This document shows, in pieces, positions 16,994 to 26,900 of a stretch of DNA of 46,749 nt. Origin of the DNA: Candidatus Merdivivens pullicola. GTDB taxonomy: Bacteria; Bacteroidota; Bacteroidia; Bacteroidales; UBA932. The translations under genes and the position numbers were made by a program. Under the pieces are notes generated by a model that was not told the origin of the DNA, made no database searches, and saw only the letters and a list, made by a program, of their open reading frames with translations. Every line of letters starts with the position of its first letter. Within the stretch, counting starts at the first letter, position 1. The stretch is from positions 1 to 46,749 of the forward strand of contig JADIMA010000074.1 in NCBI GenBank assembly GCA_017694945.1. Reading direction: 5' to 3'.

Positions 16994-17030
16994 CTAAATT
17001 TCCGTAAAATGTATCATTATTAACGGAAAA

Positions 17031-17159
17031 TTGATAGGCCGAAGTGGGATAAACAACTCCGAGAATGCATTGAAAAAAGCCTACCCGTCCATAAACTGGC
17101 AGACAGGCAGGCTCCTCAACCGCGCCACAAAGGCAAGCGTAGAAGACTGGGTGAAATAA
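17031..17159 (+). pseudogene. Short orphan reading frame, probable gene remnant
   Basis: In the 266-bp gap between folD and purD the plus strand reads, from a TTG, 42 codons ending in TAA, including ENALKKAYPSINWQTGR and LLNRATKASVEDWVK. The composition is protein-like (amphipathic, no low-complexity), but there is no ATG, promoter or ribosome site in phase, so it looks like the tail of a lost gene. I do not recognise the family. Its last five codons, including the stop, are copied in the tandem repeat at 17144-17175. Confidence 0.35.
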
Positions 17160-17175
17160 AGATTGGGTAAAATAA
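17144..17175. repeat. Imperfect 16-bp tandem duplication
   Basis: AGACTGGGTGAAATAA (17144-17159) is followed directly by AGATTGGGTAAAATAA (17160-17175); 14 of 16 bases agree. It lies between the orphan frame and the 3' end of purD. Confidence 0.8.
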
Positions 17176-17192
17176 TCAGGACCTCTTTCCGT

Positions 17193-18569
17193 TTACAGTG
17201 CCCAGTGTCCTATGTCCTTGCGGTAAAACAGATTATGGCAGTCTATCATTGAAACCGCCTTATAGGCTCTGTCCCGGGCTTCTTTCAAGTCCGGGGCGGA
17301 AGCCACGACTATCAGCACCCTTCCGCCGGCAGTCCTGTAATGCCCGTCCACGAAAGACGTTCCCATGTGGTAAACTCTGACACCTTCCCCGAAATCACTG
17401 TCAAGCCCGCCTATTTCATAGCCTTTTTCATAGTGTCCCGGATAGCCTTTGGAAGCCATGACCACGCCGATTGTAGGCTCGTAACCCCACTGGATGCCAT
17501 CTCTGAAAGCAGGGATGTCATGCAGGTCGCGCCCGTCGGCGATGGCGGAAAATATTTCATATATGTCGCTTTTCATACGCGGCAGAACGACTTCTGTTTC
17601 AGGATCGCCGAAACGGGCGTTGAACTCAATCACCTTTATTCCGTCCGCGCATTTCATCAGACCTCCGTACAGCACTCCTTTGAACGGCACGCCCTCGGCC
17701 GCCAAAGCGCGTGCGGCAGGTTCCATTATACTGTGCAATGCATAATCCCTGTCCTCGTCGTTTACGAAAGGAAGCCCGGTATATGCACCCATTCCGCCTG
17801 TATTGGGCCCTTCGTCTCCGTCAAATGCACGCTTGTGATCCTGCGAAAGCAGCATCGGATATACTTTTTCTCCGTCCACAAAACAAAGGAATGAAAATTC
17901 GGGGCCCTGCAGAAACTCCTCTACGACGACCTTTGAATCTTTTCCATAGACATTATCCGACAACATGTCTTTCAATGCAGACCGCGCCTGCTCAAAATCC
18001 TGCGCTATGACCACTCCTTTGCCGGCAGCAAGCCCGTCATATTTCAGCACCACGGGATAAGAATGCCCTTTCACATACTCCAAGGCACTGTCATAGTCTG
18101 TAAAAGAGCGGTATGCCGCCGTAGGGATACCGTATTTGGCCATAAGCCGTTTTGCGAACTCCTTGCTCGACTCTATGGACGCGGCGGCCTTCGACGGGCC
18201 GAAAATCCGCAGTCCGGCTTCAGAAAAACTGTCTGCTATACCTGCAGCGAGCGCCGCCTCGGGCCCTACGACCGTGAGATCCACCGCCCTGTCCAGGGCA
18301 AAGGACTTCAATGCTTCTACATCATTGTCCTTAATCGGGACACACTCTGCCTGCAAGGCTATGCCTGCATTTCCGGGGGCACAGTATATCTTCGAGACTT
18401 TCGGGCTTCTCGACAAGGCATCCACTATCGCATGGCAGCGTCCGCCGCCACCCACCACCAATACAGTAGCCCCTTGCGGCAGTTCCACATTTACCCCTTT
18501 ATAGACCTTGGAAAATTCGCTGCACCTTCCGTCGGGGCCCTGCTGCAAAAAATGATTGATTATTTCCAT
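17193..18569 (-). CDS. purD: Phosphoribosylamine-glycine ligase PurD
   Basis: 458 residues, ATP-grasp ligase making GAR from phosphoribosylamine and glycine. Recognised by GPEAALAAGIADSF, the ATP-grasp core (YPVVLKYDGLAAGKGVVIA, VVVEEFLQGPEFSFL), QDHKRAFDGDEGPNTGGMGAY and FNARFGDPETEVVLPR. Two oddities: about 33 extra residues precede the usual start of the protein (normally M-x-V-L-V-x-G-x-GG), with no methionine at the usual place, and the near-invariant GGREHA reads GGRCHA (Cys45 for Glu). Last gene of the purine operon, 6 bp after purH. No clear terminator follows. Confidence 0.95.
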   Translation of the reverse strand: MEIINHFLQQGPDGRCSEFSKVYKGVNVELPQGATVLVVGGGGRCHAIVDALSRSPKVSKIYCAPGNAGIALQAECVPIKDNDVEALKSFALDRAVDLTVVGPEAALAAGIADSFSEAGLRIFGPSKAAASIESSKEFAKRLMAKYGIPTAAYRSFTDYDSALEYVKGHSYPVVLKYDGLAAGKGVVIAQDFEQARSALKDMLSDNVYGKDSKVVVEEFLQGPEFSFLCFVDGEKVYPMLLSQDHKRAFDGDEGPNTGGMGAYTGLPFVNDEDRDYALHSIMEPAARALAAEGVPFKGVLYGGLMKCADGIKVIEFNARFGDPETEVVLPRMKSDIYEIFSAIADGRDLHDIPAFRDGIQWGYEPTIGVVMASKGYPGHYEKGYEIGGLDSDFGEGVRVYHMGTSFVDGHYRTAGGRVLIVVASAPDLKEARDRAYKAVSMIDCHNLFYRKDIGHWAL

Positions 18570-18575
18570 ATAGCA

Positions 18576-20111
18576 TCAGTGTTTGAAATGCCTTGTTCCG
18601 GTAAACAGCATCGGGATTCCGGCCTCGTTCGCCTTGGCTATGGAATCATTGTCCCTTATACTGCCGCCAGGCTGGACTATTGCCGTTACGCCGCTCTTGG
18701 CCGCAAGTTCAACGCAGTCATCGAACGGGAAGAAACCGTCGGAGGCCATCACGAGACCGTCCGTCAGGCCTTTTGCAGCCGCTTCTTTCAAAGCGATTTC
18801 GGCTGAACCGATACGGTTCATCTGCCCGGCTCCGACACCGGCGGTAACACCGTCTTTTACAACGACAATCGCATTCGATTTCACATGTTTGACTATCTTC
18901 CACGCAAAATTCAGATCCGACATCATTCCGTCAGAAGGCTGTTTTTCCGTAACAGTCATCTCCTTGACAATCCTGTCAGTCTTGATATCGGCATCCTGGG
19001 CAAGCAGGCCTCCACGAACTGAAACATATTGCATGACAGGCACGTCAGGGGAAGACATATCGACTTTGAGCAGACGTATGTTTTTCTTCGCCCTGAGGAT
19101 TTCCAATGCCCCGTCAGTAAATGAAGGAGCCATTATGATTTCAAGGAAAACAGGTTTCAGTTCTGCTGCAAGAGCCTCGTCAACCTCTCTGTTCAGGGCC
19201 ACTATGCCTCCGAAAATGCTCACATTGTCGGCCGCATAGCATTTCCTCCACGCATCAAGGGCGTCAGCCCCCATGGCAGCGCCGCAAGGATTCATGTGCT
19301 TGAGGCCCACGCAGAAGGGCTCGTCGAATTCGCGGACTATCTGCAAGGCCGCATTGGCATCCTGTATATTGTTGTATGAAAGTTCCTTGCCGTTCAACTG
19401 CTCTGCAGTGGCCAAAGAATACGGGCATTTTTCAGAAGAAACGTAAAATTTCGCCTTCTGGTGCGGATTCTCCCCGTAACGGAGTTCCTGTTTAAGGTCG
19501 TATTCCAGGAAGAGTTTCTCATTCAGGCCGGCCTGAGCCCTCATGTAGGTGGCTATGCATGAATCGTATTCAGCCGTATGCGTATAGGCTTTTGCAGACA
19601 GTCTCAAACGGGTCTGCTCCGTAGTGTCTCCACTGTTCGTTATTTCATCCAGCACCAATGGATAATCGGACGAATCGCAGACTACCGTAACATATTTCCA
19701 GTTCTTGGCAGCACTCCTCAGCATCGACGGGCCTCCGATATCGATGTTCTCTATGGCATCCTCCATCGTCACCCCTTCCTTAGCAATAGTTTCACGGAAA
19801 GGATAGAGGTTCACACACACAAGGTCGATATAGTCTATCGCATTTATTTTCAACTCTTTTACATGACTTCTGACATCCCTTCTCGCAAGTATTCCCCCGT
19901 GTATGTTGGGATGCAGGGTCTTCACCCTGCCGTCGCATATTTCAGGAAAACCGGTAATGTCGCTTATATTGATGATTTCAAGTCCGCTGTCACGGAGCAG
20001 TTTCATTGTACCGCCGGTCGCTATGACTTCCCACCCGGCTTTAATCAATGAAGCGGCGAAATCGACTACGCCGCTTTTGTCGCTTACGCTGATCAAGGCT
20101 CTTCTTGCCAT
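18576..20111 (-). CDS. purH: Bifunctional AICAR formyltransferase / IMP cyclohydrolase PurH
   Basis: 511 residues, full length. The N-terminal MGS-like cyclohydrolase domain shows SVSDKSGVVDFA, ATGGTMKLL, TGFPEICDGRVKTLHPNIHGGIL and the NIDIGGPSMLRSAAKN motif; the C-terminal transformylase domain shows LRYGENPHQ, YNNIQDANAAL, the catalytic Lys-His in LKHMNPCGAA and the closing DGFFPFDD...QPGGSIRDND. It carries out the last two steps of IMP synthesis. Lies 32 bp after purN, 6 bp before purD. Confidence 0.98.
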   Translation of the reverse strand: MARRALISVSDKSGVVDFAASLIKAGWEVIATGGTMKLLRDSGLEIINISDITGFPEICDGRVKTLHPNIHGGILARRDVRSHVKELKINAIDYIDLVCVNLYPFRETIAKEGVTMEDAIENIDIGGPSMLRSAAKNWKYVTVVCDSSDYPLVLDEITNSGDTTEQTRLRLSAKAYTHTAEYDSCIATYMRAQAGLNEKLFLEYDLKQELRYGENPHQKAKFYVSSEKCPYSLATAEQLNGKELSYNNIQDANAALQIVREFDEPFCVGLKHMNPCGAAMGADALDAWRKCYAADNVSIFGGIVALNREVDEALAAELKPVFLEIIMAPSFTDGALEILRAKKNIRLLKVDMSSPDVPVMQYVSVRGGLLAQDADIKTDRIVKEMTVTEKQPSDGMMSDLNFAWKIVKHVKSNAIVVVKDGVTAGVGAGQMNRIGSAEIALKEAAAKGLTDGLVMASDGFFPFDDCVELAAKSGVTAIVQPGGSIRDNDSIAKANEAGIPMLFTGTRHFKH

Positions 20112-20143
20112 AATCCCTGTTATTTATTTTTTAATATAATTTT

Positions 20144-20722
20144 TTAAATGTTTTCAAGTTTTTTCAGTTCAGAATCCAATGCTTCGACATACAGGACATG
20201 CTCTATCTCATGTATCCGCCTTTCCACCTCTTCAATGTCTCTTCCATAATATTCGAAAGCGCGCTGCGCCACTATGGTTCCGCCGTCTATCGTCTCGTCT
20301 ATGTAATGGACGGTGACACCGAAAACCTTAACCCCGAATTCAAAAGAATCCCTTATCGCATGCGCGCCTTTGAACGCCGGAAGCAAGGCCGGATGAATAT
20401 TGAGAATCCTTCCACCGTATGCCGCCATAAGCGTATCCCCTACAATTCTCATATAGCCGGCGAGCGCAATCATCTCCACGCCCAAAGAATCCAGCAATGC
20501 CGCTATCTCGTATTCAAAAGCGGCTTTTGAAGGATACGACTTCGGCATAAAGACGAATGTCCTTATCCCGAAACGCCGTGCCCTGTCTATCACTGCAGCC
20601 GACGGATTATCGCAGACAAGCAGTTCTACGGATGCATTGAGCGCACCGTCCGCACACGCCCTGGCAATGGCCTCGAAATTGGTTCCGCTGCCGCTTGCGA
20701 AAACGGCTATCCTGTGCTTCAT
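20144..20722 (-). CDS. purN: Phosphoribosylglycinamide formyltransferase PurN
   Basis: 192 residues. It transfers a formyl group from 10-formyl-THF to GAR. The phosphate-binding SGSGTNFEAI motif, catalytic Asn108 and His110 in ILNIHPALLPAFKGAHA, and Asp146 in DETIDGGTIVAQ correspond to Asn106, His108 and Asp144 of the E. coli enzyme. It lies 9 bp after purM. This is the folate-dependent form, so it depends on FolD encoded nearby. Confidence 0.97.
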   Translation of the reverse strand: MKHRIAVFASGSGTNFEAIARACADGALNASVELLVCDNPSAAVIDRARRFGIRTFVFMPKSYPSKAAFEYEIAALLDSLGVEMIALAGYMRIVGDTLMAAYGGRILNIHPALLPAFKGAHAIRDSFEFGVKVFGVTVHYIDETIDGGTIVAQRAFEYYGRDIEEVERRIHEIEHVLYVEALDSELKKLENI

Positions 20723-20731
20723 GGCCGTAAC

Positions 20732-21802
20732 TTACAACTGTTTGATATAAACGCCGCTCGCACCGTCTGTCACTTCCGTCCCGTTTTTAGGGGCATGCGG
20801 CCTCTCGACCACGCGGCCTATGACGGAGGCCTTCAAAGAATGCGATGCGAACACTTCGACAGCCTTTTCTGCATCCTTCGCCTCAAGGGCGATTACAAGC
20901 CCTATTCCCATATTGAAGACATTGAACATCTCCCTGTGAGGGATATGCCCCCATGCTTCCAGGGCCTTGAATACAGGAAGTATCTCCCAGGTTCCTTCTT
21001 CTATCTCTACAGCCTGTCCCGGCTTCAGGATACGGGGTATGTTTTCGTCAAAACCGCCTCCTGTTATATGGCTTATGCCATGCACATCCACTTTTGAAAG
21101 CAGTTCAAGCACAGGCTTGACATATATCCTGGTAGGGGTGAGCAGAACCTCACCGACAGACTTGCCGCTGTCCATGAAAGGCGAATCAAGTCTGATTGAA
21201 TTGTCGGACAGTATCTTTCTTACGAGACTGAAACCGTTTGAATGAACTCCGGTCGATGCGACACCGACAAGAAGGTCGCCTTCGGAGACTTTGCTTCCGT
21301 CAATCAGTTTCGATTTCTCCACAGCCCCGCAAGTAAAACCTGCTATATCGTATTCTCCGTTACCGTACATTCCCGGCATCTCGGCGGTTTCGCCTCCGAT
21401 AAGGGCGCAGCCTGCCTGGCGGCAGCCTTCCGCAACTCCGGCGACTATCGCCTCGACTTTTTCAGGAATATTGTGACCTATGGCCACATAATCCAGGAAA
21501 AACAGAGGCTCGGCCCCCTGTGCGAGCACATCGTTCACACACATTGCAACGGCGTCGATACCGACAGTATCGTGCCTGTCCATTTCAAAGGCAAGCTTCA
21601 ACTTCGTTCCAACGCCGTCGGTACCGCTGACAAGCACCGGTTCCTTGTAGCCGAGCGATGAAGGGTCGAACATCCCCCCGAAAGAGCCGATTCCGCCCAT
21701 CATTCCGGGCCTTGAGGTACTTTTCACATGACTTTTGATACGGCGTACCACTTCGTATCCCGCCTCCAGGTTCACACCGGCTTTTTCATATACTTCAGCC
21801 AT
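20732..21802 (-). CDS. purM: Phosphoribosylformylglycinamidine cyclo-ligase PurM (AIR synthetase)
   Basis: 356 residues. It closes the imidazole ring using ATP (FGAM to AIR). Motifs: [15 protein letters not shown] at the N-terminus, [16 protein letters not shown] with the Mg/ATP site, [37 protein letters not shown] and [12 protein letters not shown]. Normal length. The 36-bp gap after purCF holds a TAATTTTG element, so purM and the genes after it may have a second promoter. Confidence 0.97.
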   Translation of the reverse strand: MAEVYEKAGVNLEAGYEVVRRIKSHVKSTSRPGMMGGIGSFGGMFDPSSLGYKEPVLVSGTDGVGTKLKLAFEMDRHDTVGIDAVAMCVNDVLAQGAEPLFFLDYVAIGHNIPEKVEAIVAGVAEGCRQAGCALIGGETAEMPGMYGNGEYDIAGFTCGAVEKSKLIDGSKVSEGDLLVGVASTGVHSNGFSLVRKILSDNSIRLDSPFMDSGKSVGEVLLTPTRIYVKPVLELLSKVDVHGISHITGGGFDENIPRILKPGQAVEIEEGTWEILPVFKALEAWGHIPHREMFNVFNMGIGLVIALEAKDAEKAVEVFASHSLKASVIGRVVERPHAPKNGTEVTDGASGVYIKQL

Positions 21803-21830
21803 AACAGAATCAGTTGGTTATTTAATGTGT

Positions 21831-21838
21831 CAAAATTA
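21831..21838 (-). promoter_or_regulatory. Candidate internal -7 element before purM
   Basis: Minus-strand TAATTTTG starts directly after the purCF stop codon and ends about 29 bp before the purM start codon. No good -33 element is seen, so it may be weak or chance. Confidence 0.3.
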
Positions 21839-23938
21839 TCATATTTCCAATTGGGCTGCATTGTCATACAGTTCCGTCGGATATTTCCCGTCAAAACAAG
21901 CCATGCACAAATCGCTCCTGCGCCCGGCTTCCAGAAGCCCGTCCGTTGAAAGATAGGCCAGCGTGTCCGCGCCTATTATATCCCTAATCTCCTCGACCGT
22001 GTGGCTGGAACCTATCAGTTCCTTCCTCGTGCTCGTATCCACTCCGTAAAAACAAGGATATGCGTACAGCGGGCTGGCTATCCTGACATGGACTTCAGAA
22101 GCGCCGGAATCCTTCAGGAGGTGGACTATTCTTCTCGATGTGGTGCCGCGCACTATTGAATCGTCAATGAGCACTACGCGTTTTCCGCGCACTATGTCCT
22201 TCAATGAAGACAGTTTGAGCCTTACGCCGTTTTCCCTGAGTTCCTGGGAAGGCTGGATGAACGTCCTCCCTATATACCTGTTTTTAATAAGCCCCATTTC
22301 ATAAGGTATTCCGCTTGCCTCGCTATAGCCGATTGCCGCACTTAGACTTGAGTCCGGCACGCCTACGACTATGTCAGCCTCGGCAGGAGCCTCACGGTAG
22401 AGTATCCTCCCGGACTCTTTCCTGAACGCATGCACGTTGCATCCCTCTATCGTACTGTCGGGGCGCGCGAAGTATATGTATTCCATCGCGCACATCTTAT
22501 GCCTTTTAAAGGAAGAGAAATGATTGGATCTTATGCCCTTGTCATCTATGCATACTATTTCTCCAGGCTCCACATCCCTTATATACTCCGCACCTATTAT
22601 GTCAAAAGCGCAGGTTTCGCTGCTGACGGCATAACCGTCTGCAAGTTTCGCTATGGACAACGGCCTGAGCCCGTATTTGTCACGGCAGGCATACAGCCTG
22701 TTCGGCGTAAGGATGAGGAAAGCAAAACCTCCCTCTATCATATTGAGCGCATCCATTATCGCATCTATCCTGGCTTCCGAAGGGCTGCCTTTCTTTATAA
22801 GGTGCGCTATGATTTCACTGTCGGATGTCGAATGGAAAAGACTGCCCTGCTTTTCCAGGTACTTTACCAGCAGGGACGAATTGACTATGTTTCCGTTGTG
22901 GGCAACCGCAAAATTACCGGTATGGTGGTGGAAGACGAACGGCTGCACATTGTCATACCCCCCGCCTCCGGCAGTCGAATAACGGACATGGCCAATGGCC
23001 TTGTCGCCATGCAGTTTCGCCAGATTGTCCTGATTGAACACTTCAACGACGAGACCTTCGTCTTTCTTGCACAAAAGCCTGTCTCCGTCCGCTGTTACAA
23101 TTCCGCAAGCCTCCTGTCCCCTGTGCTGAAGGGAATGAAGTCCGTAATATACGAACTGGGCCGCGTCCTTGATGTTATATACTCCGAAAACGCCGCATTC
23201 CTCATGTATTTCAGCGCCATCGGCGGCATATTCGCCGGCAAGTCTCGTAAGTATTTCATTGTACCCCTCGATAACTTTTCCCATGTCCCGGCGGAAACGG
23301 TCTTTGTCAAGCCTTTTCCCCGTATCCATATCCCAGAAGCGGCATGAATCCGGAGATATCTCGTCCGCAAGGATTATCTCGCCTTCCGGAGTACGCCCGA
23401 ACTCTATCTTGAAATCGACCAGGGTAATGCGAATCCCGGCAAAAAGTTCCGAAAGCACTTCGTTGATGCGTTTTGTCTGCGAATACATGTATTCCAGATC
23501 GGAATACGACACAAGTCCGAGAGCCGCTGCCTGATGGTCGTTAATCAGGGGATTGTCCAACTGCTTGTTCTTATAACAAAGGTCATATATTACGTTGGCA
23601 GGTTTCGTCCCTTCGGGAATACCGAGCCTCTTGGACATCGAACCGGCAATAACGTTCCTTACAATGACTTCTACGGGAATGATATCGACCTTCCGGCACA
23701 ACTGGTCGCGTTCGCCCAGCATCTTTATGAAATGCGTCTTTATCCCTGCCTGCTCCAGTTTCCTGTATATTATCGCCGAAATCCGGTTGTTAATAATGCC
23801 TTTATTCGCAATATTGGCTATCTTTATCTCGTTATAGGCCGTGGCAGTATCCTTGTAATGCACGATAATCTTGTCTGCATCACTGCTTTGAAATATCTGT
23901 TTGGACTGGCCTTCTACCAATAGTTCTTTTTGCTCCAT
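21839..23938 (-). CDS. purCF: PurC-PurF fusion: SAICAR synthetase joined to amidophosphoribosyltransferase
   Basis: 699 residues from ATG 23938; an in-frame ATG at 23956 overlaps the purL stop, but the Shine-Dalgarno and PurC homology favour 23938. Residues 1-235 are a complete SAICAR synthetase (ELLVEGQSKQIF, DIIPVEVIVRNVIAGS, LVDFKIEFGRTPEGEI, LADEISPDSCRFWD). After a linker of about 12 residues, residues 248-699 are a complete Bacillus-type PRPP amidotransferase: EECGVFGVY with the nucleophile Cys, LHSLQHRGQE, HVRYSTAGGG, the PRPP loop VVLIDDSIVRGTT, and cysteines of a probable 4Fe-4S site (KMCAMEY, PCFYGVD, DLCMACF). PurF enzymes expose this Cys by cutting off a short propeptide after Glu; here PurC takes the propeptide's place. 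It covers steps 1 and 8 of the pathway. Confidence 0.96.
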   Translation of the reverse strand: MEQKELLVEGQSKQIFQSSDADKIIVHYKDTATAYNEIKIANIANKGIINNRISAIIYRKLEQAGIKTHFIKMLGERDQLCRKVDIIPVEVIVRNVIAGSMSKRLGIPEGTKPANVIYDLCYKNKQLDNPLINDHQAAALGLVSYSDLEYMYSQTKRINEVLSELFAGIRITLVDFKIEFGRTPEGEIILADEISPDSCRFWDMDTGKRLDKDRFRRDMGKVIEGYNEILTRLAGEYAADGAEIHEECGVFGVYNIKDAAQFVYYGLHSLQHRGQEACGIVTADGDRLLCKKDEGLVVEVFNQDNLAKLHGDKAIGHVRYSTAGGGGYDNVQPFVFHHHTGNFAVAHNGNIVNSSLLVKYLEKQGSLFHSTSDSEIIAHLIKKGSPSEARIDAIMDALNMIEGGFAFLILTPNRLYACRDKYGLRPLSIAKLADGYAVSSETCAFDIIGAEYIRDVEPGEIVCIDDKGIRSNHFSSFKRHKMCAMEYIYFARPDSTIEGCNVHAFRKESGRILYREAPAEADIVVGVPDSSLSAAIGYSEASGIPYEMGLIKNRYIGRTFIQPSQELRENGVRLKLSSLKDIVRGKRVVLIDDSIVRGTTSRRIVHLLKDSGASEVHVRIASPLYAYPCFYGVDTSTRKELIGSSHTVEEIRDIIGADTLAYLSTDGLLEAGRRSDLCMACFDGKYPTELYDNAAQLEI

Positions 23939-23945
23939 TAGGAAA

Positions 23946-23951
23946 TCTCCT
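23946..23951 (-). promoter_or_regulatory. Shine-Dalgarno that sets the purCF start
   Basis: AGGAGA on the minus strand lies 7 bases before ATG 23938, within the sequence between the purL stop and that ATG. The alternative ATG at 23956 shares ATGA with the purL stop but would put this site inside the coding region. Confidence 0.6.
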
Positions 23952-23952
23952 G

Positions 23953-26900
23953 TCATTTTTTACGAAAATATGCAACTGCATTCGCAAACAGGTCTTCCGC
24001 CGGCGTAAAATCCGGACAGTTCCTGTAAAGTCCCTCGACACATCTCTCGCTATGTCCCATCTTCCCGAGTATCTGTCCGTCTTTGGAAATAATGCCTTCT
24101 ATCGACGAAGTAGAACCGTTCGGATTGTCTTCATACTGGAAAGCCACCTGGCCTTCGGAAAAAAGTTCTTCCGCCAGACTGTCCGACACTACGAATTTCC
24201 CCTCGCCATGGCTTACAGGGACGACATGCCTGTCTCCTACCCTGAAACCGGACAGCCAAGGGGAAGCGACAGAAGCCACCCTGGTGGTTACCAGCCTTGA
24301 AATATGCCTGTTCACATCGTTCCTGAAAAGAGTAGGACTCTCTTTGCCGAGCATGCCGAGTCTGCCGTATGGAAGCAGCCCTGATTTTACAAGAGCCTGG
24401 AAACCATTGCATATTCCAAGTATGAGACCGCCACGGTCAAGAAGCCTGTGTACGGCAGCCGTCACCGATGCATTGTTCAACACGTTTGCTATGAATTTGC
24501 CGCTTCCGTCAGGCTCGTCCCCCGACGAGAACCCTCCGCTGAGCATGATGATATCCGAAGAGTCGATATAACGGCACATCCTGTCTATCGAATCCAGAAC
24601 GTCCTGTCCCGTGAGATTCAGGAAAATATCAGTCCTGACCACAGCCCCCGCCCTGCGGAAAGCCATCATGCTGTCATAATCGCAGTTCGTTCCAGGAAAC
24701 ACAGGGATATATACGACGGGATGCTCTTTCGCCTCCCCTTTATACACAAGGGCCTTCCTGTTTCCTTCATATGGTCTGAAATCGGCGCTGCTGTCAACAC
24801 CGCAATCGGGATATACGGTTTCAAATCTCGCCTTGTTGGCCTCAAGGGCGTCGGCTATTGATATTTCCGCACCTTCGCCCGAAATCCTGTCCCTGAAGCT
24901 GATGACAGGCTCTGCAATGGTACGGCCTATTTCTTCTACAGACGGGTGTTCCGGCAATTCCGAACATTCTATTATGAAAGAACCGTATGAATAATCGAAC
25001 ATGTCATTTTCAGCAAGGGAAACTTCTGCACCTACAGAGTTTCCGAACGACATCTTGCAGACCGCCTCGGCAGCCCCTCCGAAACCGATTGCGTATGCTG
25101 AAATGATATTCCCCGAAGATATTTCACGGTTCATCATTGCAAAAATGGATTTCAAGGCATCCAGATCCGGCATCCTGTCCTTGAGCGGCCTGTGGCGCAC
25201 AAGAGCCAGCCTGCTTGCGGCCTTCTTGAACTCCGGAGAAATGACCTTGCGGGCATCGACCGTCGTTATTGCAAACGACATAAGCATCGGCGGCACGTTA
25301 AGATGCTTGAAAGTACCGCTCATCGAGTCTTTTCCTCCTATCGAAGGGAGTCCCAGCCCCGTCTGCATCTTCAAGGCCCCGAGAAGCGAAGCAAAAGGTT
25401 TTCCCCATGATTCCGGAGAAGACATCCTTTCGAAATATTCCTGGAATGAAAATCTTATCCCTGAATAATCCGCGCCGCTTGCGGCTATCTTCGCCACCGA
25501 CTCGACTACGGCATATGCCGCTCCGTGATAAGGGCTCCATTCCGCTATATAAGGATTGTATCCTGCCGACATCACCGAAGCCGTATTGGTATTACCGTCA
25601 AGCACAGGAAGTTTCTGCAACGAAACCTGCGCCTCGGTTTCCTGTGATCTTCCTCCGAAAGGCATCAGCACCGTCGTAGCCCCGATCGTCGAATCGAACA
25701 TCTCGACAAGCCCTTTCTGCGAAAGCACGTTCTTGTCTGAAAGATCGGAAACGAGGCGATCGCGCAACCTGTCGCCAGGCAGTTTCCTTTCAAACGGATT
25801 CCTGTCCTCCACGGCAGCCACTTCCACATCTGCGAAATGCTTGGCGCCGGCGCTGTCGATGAAACTGCGCGCCATGTCAACCACCGCCTTGTCCTTGTAA
25901 AACATCTGGAGACGGCCGCTGTCCGTCACATCGGCGACATGCGTCACCTCGAGGTTTTCTTCATGACAGTATCTTTCAAACTCTTCCCTGTCGCAGGCGT
26001 CTATTACCACGGCCATCCGCTCCTGCGATTCGGATATTGCAAGTTCCGTCGCATTCAGGCCGCTGTATTTGACAGGAACCCTGTCAAGATATATCCTGAG
26101 ACCTTCGGCGAGTTCGCCTATGGCCACGCTTACACCCCCGGCGCCGAAATCGTTGGACTTCTTGATCAGGCGCGTAGCCTCCGGCCTTCTGAAAAGCCGC
26201 TGCAATTTGCGTTCCTCCGGGGCGTTTCCTTTCTGTACCTCGGAAGAACACTCGTATAGTGATTTTGCATTGTGTTCTTTTGAAGAACCCGTAGCCCCGC
26301 CGACTCCGTCGCGCCCGGTACGTCCTCCAAGCATCAGGATGACATCCCCGGCCTTCGGCGACTCCCTGCGCACGGCGGAAGCCTTGACTGCTCCTACGAC
26401 GGCGCCGACCTCCAGCCTCTTCGCCACATAATCGTCATGATATATCTCCCTGACATACGTAGTGGCAAGTCCTATCTGGTTGCCGTAACTCGAGTAGCCG
26501 GCCGCCGCCTTTGTGGAAATCACTTTCTGGGGGAGTTTTCCTTCCAACGTTTCATCCACGCCGGCATAGATGTTTCCGGCTCCTGTAACCCTCATGGCCT
26601 GATAAACATAACTCCTGCCCGAAAGCGGGTCTCTGATTGCGCCGCCGAGACATGTGGACGCACCTCCGAAAGGTTCGATTTCGGTAGGATGGTTGTGTGT
26701 TTCGTTCTTGAACTGGAGAAGCCATTTCTGGGTCTGGCCGTCAACATCGACATCGACATATATGCTGCATGCGTTGTTTTCCTCGCTGACCTCAAGATCG
26801 TCAAGAAGCCCCTTCTTACGCAGGTACCTCGCCCCTATGGTGGCCATGTCCATCAGACAGATGTCCTTTTCCTCCCTGCCGAGTTCCTTGCGCATGCGGA

